A stretch of DNA of 64,000 bases from Petunia secreta (GCA_029990175.1 JARKIP010000042.1:2418001-2482000), one strand, 5' to 3'; positions 32,825-44,681 are shown, counted from the stretch's first letter. Made by a program: numbers and translations. The notes: generated from the letters alone by a model not told the origin.

Positions 32825-34467
32825 AATCTCCTTAATACCAACCTCCCCAAAATTCTTCCACTAGTTGAATTAGAGGGAACTATATGTGAGGAATTTAAAT
32901 TTTTTATTTCCAACCTCCCATTTGATACCCCATGTATTCCATTTTCATCGTCTTTAAGCTTTTCGCACAATCTTTATGAAGATATTAAGTGGATCATGTA
33001 ATTTATTACATTATCCTAATTTATTTGACTATTAATGTTACTAGTGGAAATGAGTAATAATGTTCACATTCGACCTCCTTAATAGAGAGGGTAAAATAGA
33101 AGAAAATTAACTCTTTGTTTTCTAAAGATGATATTTTGAAACAGTTTTGGGTAAAAGTAACACTTAAAAGGGACTAATTAAAATGCCAAGCTGAAATTAG
33201 AAATTATATAGAGCTCGGGCTCTCATAAATGAGAATCTTAGTTCATTTGTATAATGTGTGTAAAATTCTTTATTTCTTTATGATAATTAAAAATGTTGTC
33301 GCTGCCAATTTGTGTATACTTGGACAATTTCGCGGTTTATGTGATACTTTCCATTTGCACAATACCAGATAATAGAATTTAGACCTTACGATTTTTATCC
33401 CACTTCATTTACTGCTATATGGCAACAATCCTTGAAACACAAAATTATCATATTCTTATAAGACCTAGCTATTACGACATCAGTTGAGTAAAAAGAAAGG
33501 ATAGAAAAACATATTCATAAATTCGGCTCCTCGGATTCCATAGAAGTTTCTCCTGTTTGTCATCCCTTTTAGTGCAAATATAATATGAACTGATGGAGCA
33601 TGTTGGCACAGCCTAACCTTCTAATCTCTTAAAAACACATAAAGCTGATCATCAACAATTTCCAAGTACTTGGTATTGTTGATTTCTCCTTTTTCTAGCT
33701 CTCGCATCTGGAGAAGGCTTTTGTTTGATGGATAGGTTTGTCACGTAGGAGTAATATATTTCGATGGATATTTCTGAAGGGAATCAGTTAAGTACTACTG
33801 CATATTTGAGAACTTCGAAGGCCCTTGACTAATTAATTTGTACCATGTTGTAGGTGAGGCTATCTTCCATATTTTACTATCAAATCGTGCAACATGGTAG
33901 AACTTTGAGCCGCATCGCCAGAACTTAGAGCAAGTTTTAGTAATCTACCGGACTTTTCATGCAATACAATTTCAAAGTGTTTCTAGAAAAAGCCTCACAA
34001 ATTGTCAGGAATTTTTTCGTGTTCTGGTATTGGGAAAAAAGCTTAAATAATCCAAATTTCCGCCCAAAACTTTAAGAGCGGGGCGAATTCTTGAGAGAAT
34101 TACAAAAAAATTACACATTCTAGCGTTCGTAAGAGATTTGACCATATAAGAAAAAAGTCTTATAAATATTATTCTTCATGGTGATCGTCAAATATTTCTA
34201 TTAGCAAAGAATTGGCCATCATCATACTGACAATCACCAAATATTTGTTTATTGAAGGATCTGGCGATCACCAGAAAGCACCATTTTTTTACGATTTTGC
34301 CTACAGGGGTTAAAAGTGTAGCAGAGGTATCGCAAGTGTCAATTTTGTGAAAAACTTTCGAAATTCTTGGGTAAAGTGCACGAAAGGCCACTTTTGCCAC
34401 TGATCTTTGGATACAGGCCACTAATACCAAAACATTTAGTTTGTTGCCACTTTTGCTTAAAGAGATA
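32825..34467. other. Intergenic, nothing recognised
   Basis: AT-rich DNA with no convincing gene. A short plus ORF (32768-33001) overlaps the LTR and is not credible. Confidence 0.4.
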
Positions 34468-34714
34468 GAACTTCAGTCCAGAGGCCGGATTGAAGTTCAG
34501 TTCTTAAAGATTGAACTTCAATCCAGGGCCATATGGACTGAAGTTCAGTCCAGTCCTTAAGATGGAACTTCAGTCCAAGTTCAATCCTTAAAGATGGAAC
34601 TTCCGTCCATGGCCATACCATGGACTGAAGTTCAGTCCATGGCCATATGGACTGAAGTTCAGTCCTTAGAGATGGAACTTCAGTCCAAGGACCGTATGGA
34701 CTGAAGTTCAGTCA
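34468..34714. repeat. Palindromic minisatellite, GAACTTCAGTCC units
   Basis: GAACTTCAGTCC and its reverse complement GGACTGAAGTTC alternate about ten times, often with GGCCATAT between them and CCTTAAAGAT after. This gives repeats of about 60 bp that are each partly self-complementary. Confidence 0.85.
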
Positions 34715-34971
34715 ATTATCAGAGACTTAAGTCAATATTTATTTAGTAAAGGCCCAAAAATGGCCTCTAGTGTAAGACCAATAAAAATAATGGCCTCAAA
34801 CTAAATATCAGTGTTAAAAGTGGCTGCTGGACTAAATTTTTACGAAATTCTTTGCCCTAATTAACAGGGGAAGTTTATAAGTAGCCACTTTTTAGCTTGC
34901 CTTTACAGTTGGAGCCCTTCTAAAAATAATTTAGTTTTTAGCTATTTATTTGAATTTCAATCTTTGTGGAC

Positions 34972-35126
34972 TGAACTTCAGATGTTGTTGCTGAACTTCA
35001 TACCTAAAGGAATGAAGTTCAACTTCAGCCCACAAAGTCTGAGATTTTAGGCATAAAATGCGTAAACTTCAGCCCTTGTGGGCTGAAGTTGAACTTCATA
35101 CCTTCTGCCCACAAGCATTGAAGTTC
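34972..35126. repeat. Second GAACTTCA palindromic block
   Basis: Variants of GAACTTCA/TGAAGTTC with CCCACAAG/CTTGTGGG are arranged as inverted pairs, for example CTTCAGCCC TTGTGGGCTGAAG near 35068-35090. It is similar in logic to 34468-34714 but differs in spacer sequence. Confidence 0.7.
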
Positions 35127-36837
35127 CAAAAAGCAGCTAAAAACTAAATGGTAGGGGGAAAATTGGCTCCCTGACGAAAGTTTTACCTAATTAACTATGG
35201 AGGCCAAGTATGTCCAATGAACTAGGGTGGTTGCACGGTCGATTTGCAGAAATATAACACCATAAGCAATTATTTGCCTTTTTTCGCGCGCTAACAGTGA
35301 TTTTGTAAAAATGCCCCATTAAGTTTAATGAAAAAATCTGGAAGGAAACGCCCCTGTCAATCTTTTGGGTCGGGGACAATACTTGCCTTTGACCCCTCTC
35401 TATTTTTCAATACTTATCCCTTCAAGTGTGGCAAAAGGTAATACTTTCCGACCCCTTTCTATTTGTCAACACTTGCTCTTCAATTGTTGGCAAAAGGCAA
35501 CGCTTGTCGCACTTGGTCGTAAGTCTTGGAAAAAGGCCAAAACTTGCCATTTCCAGTCTCTTCCTGCATTCTCGCCATATAACTTGAAGTATTGGCAAAA
35601 CAACACTTGCCCTTGAAGTCTTGGGCCCGTGCTAATACTTACAATTTTTTGCCTTGAAGTCTTGGCTCCAAGCTAAATAAAGGTATTTTGCTAAAATATT
35701 GTTTAATGCGGGCAATTTTATAAAACCACTCCTTATAGAGGGCGCCCAGTGAAGTTTTTTGTGGTTGCACAAATTGCAGGCCCACGATTTATATTATGTC
35801 CATGTTTAAGGAAGTTTCACAAAAATAGTTCTAGCATTACACAACCGAAGAACAAAAAATTATATTATCGGTTGTTGACAAATGTTTGGCTGAAGGATAA
35901 AACTTGGTAATATTCAATTGTTTGCGAGTTTCTTAGAAGGAAAAATATTGAATGTATCGTCCAATTATGACAAGATCCGGTAACAACAACAATAACGTAT
36001 TGGAAATTTTTTTACACAGCATCATCGGACAACACATGACATGAAATACTCGAGAACTCATGAAGATAAGTTGAATTCAGTCACAGCTATTCAAATTAAG
36101 ACTACAACTACAGTTCTTTTTAATACTCAACGGCTACTCAGCATTCTTTTGAGGCAGAATATAGTAAGACAGTCGTTGTTGCTATTTACTTTCTCAATCA
36201 TGACTTTGTCAGTTACGATAAAAAAAAAATGGTAATTCTCATTATATGTACGCGATTAAAGCTTTATTATTATATAACCTTCATCTCTCTCAGGTAAATC
36301 ATTTGAGAACTACTATATTACTTGTGATATTCTGAAAAGCAATACAAAGACTATCTTTCTCTCTTCTTTACACATTTGTATTGTTCACGACTCTAGTTCT
36401 TTGGCTGAAAACCAAATTCCCCAGTTATATAGATAAGTTATTTATTTTGTCTTAATTCATTACTTTAGCATTAATACATTCTTTTTTCTATTTATGTACA
36501 AGTCTTGCTACGATTATATTGCTTGTGGCCTAATAAAATATATTTAATTGCTTAATTTATTAAGTAAAATTTTAGATTTTACAAATAACAACATACCATG
36601 TATGATCTTGCAAGTGGGATTTTGAAAAACTTAATACTATTTTTATTTTACTAATTTTGTTAAATTATTCACAAGTTTTTCTGAATGGGCAAATCTTGCT
36701 TGTGCAGTTCAATTATCGCAAGTTTTGTGCTGATGGACAAAACTTAATTTATGCTATCTTTATTCTACTTATCTTATAAAATTGTTCACAAGTTTCCATA
36801 TGGGCAACAATTTGGTACAACAATCCATTTGGATCTG
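35127..36837. other. Intergenic with diffuse internal repeats
   Basis: No gene is seen. Between 35380 and 35680 the phrases CTTGCC, CTTGAAGTCTTGG and GGCAAAA recur every 40-60 bp, a loose degenerate repeat. The rest is AT-rich and unremarkable. Confidence 0.4.
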
Positions 36838-37143
36838 GCTCCTCTCCATTACTCATTCTCTCCATTTTCTTAAGTTCTTACTTAAATTGAAGACACTTGT
36901 CACCGTTTAAATTGAATGGCTGAGATTTAATTAACTAACACAAGGGCCTAACTATGATTAGAATATTTCAAATTTCTCATATATTTTTAAATCCCACAAT
37001 TTTAGCTACCCATTATCTCTTTCCTAAATAAATTTAGGGATACTTACAAAAATACCTACAAAACCTAAAATAATTACAGTCACTACCCACTACTTTCAAA
37101 TATTACCCAACTTACCCACTAAACTATTTATCACTCTACCCAT

Positions 37144-37265
37144 CCAGACTTGTATACCATATTTTATGCAGTATACCATAAAGGTATACACATAATGTAT
37201 AACAAATATATACAGTAATAAATGGCCCTCCAGACTTTTATACTATAATTTATGCAGTATACTAA
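37144..37265. repeat. 86-bp tandem repeat, second copy interrupted
   Basis: CCAGACTTxTATACxATAxTTTATGCAGTATAC occurs at 37144 and again at 37230. Copy 1 reads on through AAAGGTATACACATAATGTATAAC. Copy 2 is split by the MITE at 37266-37710 and resumes with AAAGGTATACACCTATAAGG. Confidence 0.75.
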
Positions 37266-37710
37266 GGGGGTCGTTTGGTTTGATGGACTAATTATACAGG
37301 GATTGTAATACAGGGACTAATAATACATGGATTAATATTACAGGGATTAATAATACGGGGATTAAATTTATCCAGTGTTTGGTTCATTGGAGATAAAAGT
37401 TATATCATTTAATATATTTGATTTATTTTTAAACTAAAAAGTAATGAATTTACAATTATATCCTTTGATGATTGACTTTTATTGGTTTCTAGGGAAATGG
37501 GAAGGATATTGTTGTCATTTTGTTACTTTATCCATGTATAACTAATACATGTATTAGTTATACCACCTTGGTGGAGGGACAAAATAATACACCAATTGGT
37601 GTATTATTTAATGCATGTATTAGTTATACCTCTTTCAAAATACCAACCAAACAAGGGATTAAATTTAATCCATGGATTAATATACCCAATGCAACAAATC
37701 AAACGTCTCC
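37266..37710. mobile_element. PIF/Harbinger (Tourist-like) MITE
   Basis: The 445-bp element has ends GGGGGTCGTTTGGTTTGATGG and CAAATCAAACGTCTCC, imperfect inverted repeats of the GGGxxxGTTTGG type, and a TAA duplication (37263-37265, 37711-37713). Non-coding. Confidence 0.78.
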
Positions 37711-38668
37711 TAAAGGTATACACCTATAAGGCATAACAAAGGTATACAATAATAAATGGGTAGGTTGGGTAAATACTTTTAGTTTTATGGGTAGTATAAT
37801 TTTTAATGAGTATGACTTGTAAATATTTTAAATTTCATGGGTATAGAGTGTAAAAATCCCATAAATTAAAAACTTTTCTCTCTTTTCTGGGACTCGGAGT
37901 ACATTTTTTGTCATGGTTGTTCTCTCTTTGCATCTTTTTTCACGACGAGATCTTCCAGAAACATTAAAATTTTGTATTGAATTCCATATTTGTCTTCTGT
38001 TTTCAACACTAAAATTGATATTTTCACCACTAGAATATTTGTGGAAAATATCAGGAGGGAACACAATGTCCAATTATTCAATTAGATACAATATTTCTGA
38101 TCATGTACTTGTATTACAATGCTATTGATGTTATAGCTCTATCTTTTTCCTGATGCACTTCCAAAATATTGTCATGCCTTGTGCCACACATAAGTTCTCT
38201 TTTTCAGCAATAGAGATGAGGTAATTGGTATTAGAGGCGAGGGCCCAATCTTTGGTGCTAATATATGAATGACGATCAATTTCCCTCTTTGAACCTCTTC
38301 ATAAAAAGAAAGTTGATGGTACCTATAATGGGGAAAAAAGAAATTAGACTTAAATTGAAGTTTGATTAAAAAAAAATACTTGGAGAACCTCTTCCAGATG
38401 TATCCCCAGACAGAAAGGGAACGACGCATGAAAATAGAAGTATTCAAAGACAGAGAGAAAAGTTTTTAAATTATTTAGGAAAGAGATAATTTGTAGCTAA
38501 AATTATGGGATTAAATGAGAGTGATTATTTGAAATATTTATTATTATAACCATGGTTAGGACCTTGTGTTAGTTAATTAAATCTCAGCCATCCAATTTAA
38601 ATTGTGACAAGTGTCTTCCATCCAAGTAGAACTTGAGAAAATGGAGACAATGAGTAATGGAGAGGAGC

Positions 38669-39437
38669 TGCATCCCTTGGTATTAGCAGAGTGGATTCGA
38701 GCATTTATTCCGCTAATAAATAAGGCTAAATTATACAAATATACAAACATAGTAGCAGGTTTACAATAAAATAACAACATTATGTCACTTTTCAAGAATA
38801 GTAATACTTTCTTAACACTATATATACAAGTTATTAAAAAAATAATTTACTCAATAAAATTAAAAATACACCCTACACTAAAATCGCCCATAATTATAGG
38901 CATGTCTTTTCATATGTTCCTACTTTTTTGGGATTACAACTACCCAATTACTAATTCTATTGTATGTCTTTTGTATGTATATTGTATGGCTATTGTATGT
39001 GTATTGCATGGCTATTGTATGGCTATTATATGTGTATTGTATGACTATTGTTTCTTACGTATGCCTATTGTCAATTTTTAATAGATGGTTTTGAGATCAG
39101 AGAAAAAATGTTGGGTGAATAAATATAGGATTAGATTTATCTTTTTGTTTTTAATTATATTTTCTTTTCTTTTTAAATACATTCTGCTATTTTTTGTAGC
39201 AAAAAACAAAAATGTTGCTATTTTTTGTAAGTTTTGAAAATATTTATATATTTTGTAATAAAAGTACATAAAATTATACTCTGTGTAATTTTTCCAATAA
39301 ATAACACGGCCTGTCCAGACATACACCAAGTGTATTTGTGCTTGTGCTTCAATTTGAGCAAATTTTTAGCTCAAACAAAGAAAAAATAAAAATCCTACTA
39401 CTTAGTTGATAAATATATAAATTTAAACAAACTTAAG
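38669..39437. other. Intergenic with ATTGTATG tandem repeat
   Basis: No gene is seen. From 38960 to 39073 about ten copies of an 8-13-bp motif (TATTGTATGGC / TATTGTATGTG) form a degenerate minisatellite. Confidence 0.6.
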
Positions 39438-39439
39438 TA

Positions 39440-39863
39440 CTGCCTCCATTTTTAGTTGTCCCTTAAGCCTTTCCACACCTATTAAGAAAATATATAAGTA
39501 GCCAGTACATTTTACTATGTTACCCCTATTTAATATTTAACTATTAATTTTCTTTTTTGAGAATTCTTTTAATTATTAAAGGTATAGTTGGAAAGAAGGG
39601 CAGCCTTGGAGCAGCTGGTAAAGTTGTCTTCGTGACTTATGGGTCCCGAGTTCAAGCCGTGGAAACAACCACTGATTTCAGGTTAGGCTGTGTACATCAC
39701 ACCCTTTGGGGTGCGGCCCTTCTTGGGACCATGCGTGAACGCAGGATGCTTTGTGCATCGGGCTGCCCTTTTGTTTTTATGGTTGGAAGGATCTAATAAA
39801 GGGACAACTAATTTGCGATACACACTTTTTGCTAAAGGGACAACTAATATTGGACGGAGGGAG
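39440..39863. mobile_element. Stowaway (Tc1/mariner) MITE with SINE inside
   Basis: The ends CTGCCTCCATTTTTAGTTGTCCC and GGGACAACTAATATTGGACGG...GAG are the usual CTCCCTCCGT-type inverted repeats, flanked by TA (39438-39439, 39864-39865). Without the SINE the element is about 230 bp. Confidence 0.82.
39596..39781 (+). mobile_element. Au-like SINE
   Basis: A tRNA-like head with box A-like TGGAGCAGCTGGTAAAG and box B-like GAGTTCAAGCC leads to GTGGAAACAACC and ends with TGCATCGGGCTGCCC then a T-rich tail. This is the layout I know from the angiosperm Au SINE family. GTTGGAAAG (39587-39595) and GTTGGAAGG (39782-39790) form an 8-of-9 target duplication. Confidence 0.78.
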
Positions 39864-40125
39864 TAGTTCTTTATTTTGAAAATTTCTTTCTTTTTACTAG
39901 ATTAATCAACTTTAGTGATTCTTTCAAATATTCGGACTACTTTTTCACGATTGGTAGGTGGATTAGATCATGGTTATGGACTGATAGGAACTTACATAAA
40001 TGCTTTTTGTTCGATGCTTGGTTTTGAGTCGTCGTAACATCATTCTTGATCTAAATTTAGGTTCAATCTGCTTCTACTTCTAGTGAGAACAACATAGAGA
40101 CACACCGTGCAGTCACCATACTTTC

Positions 40126-40625
40126 TGTATGCCCTATATTCGGCATTTAAGTCGCAGTTGAATTTGTAAAAGCTTTCAAACAATCAATCGTATCAAGATT
40201 GCAATTATCAAACAAAAAGATGGTATAACAAGTAAAAACAAGAACAATGGCAACGATTCTATTATTGCTTTATCTTTGAAGGTACAGTTTGACAGAGTTT
40301 TGACATGTAATTTGTGAATGTCCTTTACAATGTGGAAAGAGTATTTATAGTAAAGTAAACTGAAATGGCCGGGTGCACTTATGAAGCCATGCCTCCCACT
40401 ATCAGATCGTGGACGAGCCATGATCTGCCTCCCATTTAATGTGATATCATGGGGCAGATACGATTACGGACGGTCCGATTCTGGATACTTCACGCCCTAT
40501 TCCCTTCGGATGATATAACTTCAATGTTCGTCTCCGAAGGCATTACTGTGAGACTTTCGGTGTGCAAGCCCTCTGTGGCACCGTGTCTGGCTGCCGCGTG
40601 TCCATGATAGATTCTTACCAATACA
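40126..40625 (-). mobile_element. 3' LTR of minus-strand Tat element
   Basis: On the plus strand it starts TGTATGCCC and ends ACCAATACA. It aligns with 57362-57838 and contains about 40 bp missing from that copy near 40510-40555. A minus-strand TATA box (CTATAAATACTC, near 40340-40351) lies within. Confidence 0.85.
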
Positions 40626-40644
40626 GATAGTCTGCCCACTTTTT
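40626..40644 (-). other. Polypurine tract
   Basis: The minus strand reads AAAAAGTGGGCAGACTATC directly before the 3' LTR. Confidence 0.6.
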
Positions 40645-40816
40645 GAAAGCGTTCAGGGAGTGGAATGATCAAGGCGAGAAGATAACATGGCAGTTCATGA
40701 ACTTTGTATTTCAAAAAGGTAGTTGTCACTTTGCATTCTCATCTATTCCACGTGGCATCCGTTGACTGGTTGTGATGTCATCGCAAGATCTCGTGGTCAT
40801 CAGGATCTTACACCAC

Positions 40817-40825
40817 TATAAAAAT
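40817..40825 (+). promoter_or_regulatory. TATA box of antisense gene
   Basis: CTATAAAAATCC on the plus strand lies about 145 bp before the ATG at 40967 and outside the LTR. It parallels the TATA box at 16884-16893 in the other Tat element. Confidence 0.55.
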
Positions 40826-40966
40826 CCTTTGCGTGAGCAATTCAACCTTTTCACTTTCCATTTTACCAACACTGTAGTGATCAAGAATTTCGACGAACAA
40901 CCAAAACTTTCTGCTCAATCTTCTATTTACAAATCATCTGAAACTTCTAAACCTTTTCAAGAAAAA

Positions 40967-42986
40967 ATGTCTTCAAGAAATTCAGCTAAGAATTTCACAG
41001 ATCACTCGGGGGGCGACACCATAGAAACTGCTGTAACAGTCACTGGCGGTGGCCCCAACACTATTGCAGCGCCACTCGAATTGATTCCAGATGCTTTCGA
41101 TATTGAAACCATATCTGATGTTGCACAATTGAAAAGGAAGAAGGGTAAAGCTACTCGGTCTTCTTGTGTTTTATCAGAAGAAGAAGAAGAAGAAAAGGTG
41201 GAACAGTGACTTCGAGCAGTCGCGGTCAGTGCGCTGCTGTTTAATAGTGAGGATATTAGGGACCGTGGATGGGTAGGTCACTATGATGCGGTCCCTACCT
41301 CTCGAGTTTTCACGGAGCTAGGGTTCCCGAAGAAATAGAATCTTGTCCATAAGTAGATTTTTTCCCTTTTCCGTTTGTATTTCTCTTTCTCCTTTTTATT
41401 TTTCTCCATCTGATGTATTTCTCATATTTGCAGCTTCCAAAGTGGCCATTGAACCCATGTCTGTTATGGTAGGTTGGGTTCTAGCCATCATTTATCAATT
41501 CCCTGCGACAATAGGGCGTGAAGGTCCGCTGCCGCCAAGAACGGCTGGGTAGCAAAAAGGCATGGTGAGTCTTTTCCCCAAACTTAGTTTCTTAGGAAAT
41601 ACTTCTGAGTCCCTTATATATAAAACTCTCTCCATTGTAGGCATCCCCCTTAAGAAGGCTGCCAAGAAAAAGGAGAAAACAGATAAGAAAGGGGAGAATT
41701 GAAGAAAAGGAAAGAAATGGAAGAAAATCCCAACGGCCGATGAGGCTATAAAAGAGATGGAAGAATATTATCCTCCGATTAAAATTACCACGGGGCCGAC
41801 TGGTGCTTTAGCTCAAACTTGAGCCTTTCTGAGTACGGACATACTCATGAAGAGAGTCGTCGCTGGATCCTCTGCTGTCATCGGGTCCTCTATCCCCTTC
41901 AGAAGAAAAAGAAGAAAAAGAAGGGGACCTTTACAAAGATGGGTCGGGCAGTGTGTCCCCATGTGGAAGCTGGGGGTGTTGGGAGCAGAGCCCCCTATTC
42001 ATCTCTCGTCGTCCCATTTTGTCGACGAACCCAACAACGAGGGCCCCAAAGCTCTCAAGCTGGATGACATTATTGAACTCAAAAAGTATGAGGACATGGC
42101 TGAGAAGGCCAAGGGAAAAAAGAAGGTGGACGAAGCTGAGTCTCGACCTCATTCATTTGATGATACAGTAGCTGATGTGGCTAAAAAGATTAATGTTAAG
42201 CTCTCTAGTGACCCTAACACCGAGGGTCTTAGGAGGAAAATTTTGATCTCTATCCCTCAGGATGTGGATCACCTCTCCAAAAACGGCGTTGTTGCAAAGC
42301 AGTTTCACCAACTGTTCAGGCCTTTTGAAAAGAATGCCTCGGTCAGCTCGATGTGGACACGGTCATGTGAAGGGATGCCATGGGCGGGCTTCAAGTAAGC
42401 CCATTGTTTGTTTGTTACTTGTCCCTAATTCTGTTTTGCTGTTCCTTTTACTGTGTCTCTTCTTTATCTCTGCTCTTTTCTCTAAGTTGGCTTAGCTCTA
42501 GGAAGAAAAGGCTAGCCTAATTGAGAAGTTAGAGGCTAAGCCAAGAAAGCCGCTATTGACCTTAACTGGGTGGTTATCATAACTCGATTGGATGCCCTTA
42601 AAGAGTGCCAAGTAGGGACCTTGGACCTTGAGGCAGAGATAGTTGTGGCCGAGGATCATGTTGCCTAAGCTCGGGCGATTATTGAGAGCTTCCCTTTGAG
42701 TTATGACTCTGATAAGGATGATGATGAGGAAGATGAAGATGAGATCAGAGACAAAGTGGATGGAGAGGAGAACGAGGCCTCTGAGAATAAAGAGGGCTCT
42801 CCTCGGGGGATGATGGTGTTTCCCAACTACCGACTTCTCCTGCCTCGTGAAGCTTTTTCTTTCCCATATTGCTTTTGCTATCCCAGCCGCATGAGGTTGA
42901 GTTTATGTAATCTTTTGCTGGGTCTGAATGGCCATTATGTTAATGAAACTTGCTTTTTCATTTCTTTTTTATCTCGTAGGACTTAG
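40967..42986 (+). pseudogene. Antisense intron-bearing gene of second Tat element
   Basis: This gene runs opposite to the element's pol and lies between integrase and 3' LTR. The ATG at 40967 opens MSSRNSAKNFTDHSGG, passes an acidic patch (SEEEEEEKVEQ), a stop at 41207-41209 and, in the same frame, FNSEDIRDRGWVGHYDAVPTSRVFTELGF. Then come likely introns: one ending TTTGCAG near 41432 (donor unclear), one from GTGAGT (about 41566) to TTGTAG|GCATCC (about 41640), and one from GTAAGC (about 42396) to TTAG (about 42495). The 41847-42398 frame is charged (KLDDIIELKKYEDMAEKAKGKKK). The last part (IDLNWVVIITRLDALKE ... LDLEAEIVVAEDHVA) and the acidic tail (DSDKDDDEEDEDE) align with the end of the gene at 14315-16792. 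Function unknown. The stop and other breaks suggest decay. Confidence 0.62.
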
Positions 42987-43521
42987 AACCTCTATGATAG
43001 AATAATGCGGATCGGAACGACGTCTCGCTCTCGTGTCGAGACCTAAAAATAATTTCAACCATGTAATATTGCTATGGGAAGTTAGATATTGAGGCAAAAG
43101 ACTTAGGATGATATATATTCCTTTTGAGATAATGTACCGTACTCGATGTTGCATCAAGCCTAGTCGTGAAAGGCTTAGGCACAGTTCAAACATTGCCGCT
43201 ATCGGGCGCTATTTAGACAAAGATAAAATAAAACATATCTTCAAGTCTACCGGCAGTCCTCAGTATGAAAGATTGCAAGTCGCGGACAGGCATCATTATT
43301 GCACCGTGCTGGACTCTATGCCATCTCTTCAATCCCCCCAGTGGTCGGGTGTGAATGATGAGGACCCAAACACTGTGCTCTGCTCCCTCCATTTTCTTAA
43401 TAGGTCTAGCAAAGAAAATAGGGGGTCTAGTAATCATTTGACCTAAGCTCAGAGCGTACGACGACTTGCAACCGTAGGTGAATATATATAAAGTAGGCAA
43501 ACAAAGTTAAGTACCTTAAAG

Positions 43522-44554
43522 TCAAAAGTAATACCCCTTAAAATTGGAGATGTTCCAATTTGATGAGACCGACTTGTCAATCGTTTCCAGCTGATATGTT
43601 CCCATTCTGATTATCTTCACGCCCCAGTACGGACCTTCCCAGTTAGCTCCCAACTTTCCGGCATTAAGTTCCTTAGTTGATTGTGTCACAACTTTGAGCA
43701 CATAATCTCCAACCTTAAAGCTCATAAACTTTGAGATAACTTTCTATCTGCATCTTTTGAGATGCCATCCATATCAAGGCCAATTTTTTTCCAGCCATAT
43801 AGTAGATCTAGTTCTATTTGCATCGCCTCTTGATTTTGTTCCTCGATAGCATGAGCATACTAAAAGCTGGGCTCACCAACTTCCACGAGGATCAGAACAT
43901 CCATTCTGCAGACTAAAGAGAAAAGAGTTACCCATGAGATATTCTTCTCTGTGGTTCTATTTTGCCACAATACCCCGGTCAGTTCATCTGGCCACAGGCC
44001 CTTTGCTTCTTCAAGAATCTTCTTCAAATTTTCAATAATTACCCTGTTTGAAAACTCAACCTGGCCTTTTGCACTCGGATTGTACTATGTTCATACCACT
44101 CTTTTTATGCCCAATTTCCTAAGAAAATGTGTGACTTTGGAGCCAATGAATTGCGGGTCGTTGTCACACGAGATTTCCTTTGGGACTTATCTGCATATGA
44201 TATTCTTCCAAATAAAGTCAATGACTTTGTTTTCTCTAACTTGGGCGAAAGCCCCCGCTACAATCCATTTGAAAAAATAATCTGTTAGAATGAGCGAAAA
44301 CTTCACTTTACCTTTTGTTTTGGGGTGTGGTCCAACAATATCCATCCCTCAAATCATGAACAACCATGGTGACAAGACTGAATGCAACGGCTTCGCTGAT
44401 GATGGAGCATCCGTGCATGGTACTGACACTTATCACATTTTCGTACGAAGGCCTTGGCATCTGTGCTTATATCTGGCCAAAAGTACCCAGCTCTGAGTAG
44501 TTTCCGAGCAAGTAATTTTCCTCCGAAGTGATTTCCATATTCACCTTCGTGCAC
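43522..44554 (-). pseudogene. Tat integrase remnant
   Basis: The zinc-binding module is readable (HEGEYGNHFGGKLLARKLLRAGYFWPD ... KCDKCQYHA, in part) and so is the C-terminal GPY/F part (SFKVGDYVLKVVT ... GKLGANWEGPYWGVKI). The catalytic core between them is broken by many stops and shifts. Confidence 0.82.
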
Positions 44555-44681
44555 TTATCTCATAATATGCTTAGTCTGCCCCGGATCTACGCACTTGGCC
44601 AACAGGCCGCTGTACAATTTTCTATCCAACTCCCCGCGAAGTATACAATAATGGACCACCTAGATCCTTAGCATTCGTTCT

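Larger units (their letters stand above)
36838..38668. mobile_element. Long-inverted-repeat element
   Basis: Two arms of about 200 bp (36838-37035 and 38468-38668) are inverted copies. Both begin GCTCCTCTCCATTACTCATT from the outside and share GGCTGAGATTTAATTAACTA and TTATCTCTTTCCTAAATAA further in. The 1.4-kb middle has no transposase. The form fits a non-autonomous MULE or foldback transposon. Flanking duplications are not clear. Confidence 0.68.

Noticed and set aside
34468..35126. CRISPR-like array
   Set aside because: The units are inverted as well as direct, spacers are not unique, there are no cas genes and the genome is a plant.
37520..37729. Plus ORF of 69 residues
   Set aside because: It lies wholly in the non-coding PIF MITE.
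43108..43446. 112-residue plus ORF after the second antisense gene
   Set aside because: It is not in frame with the exons, has no homologous counterpart in the other Tat element and overlaps decayed element DNA.
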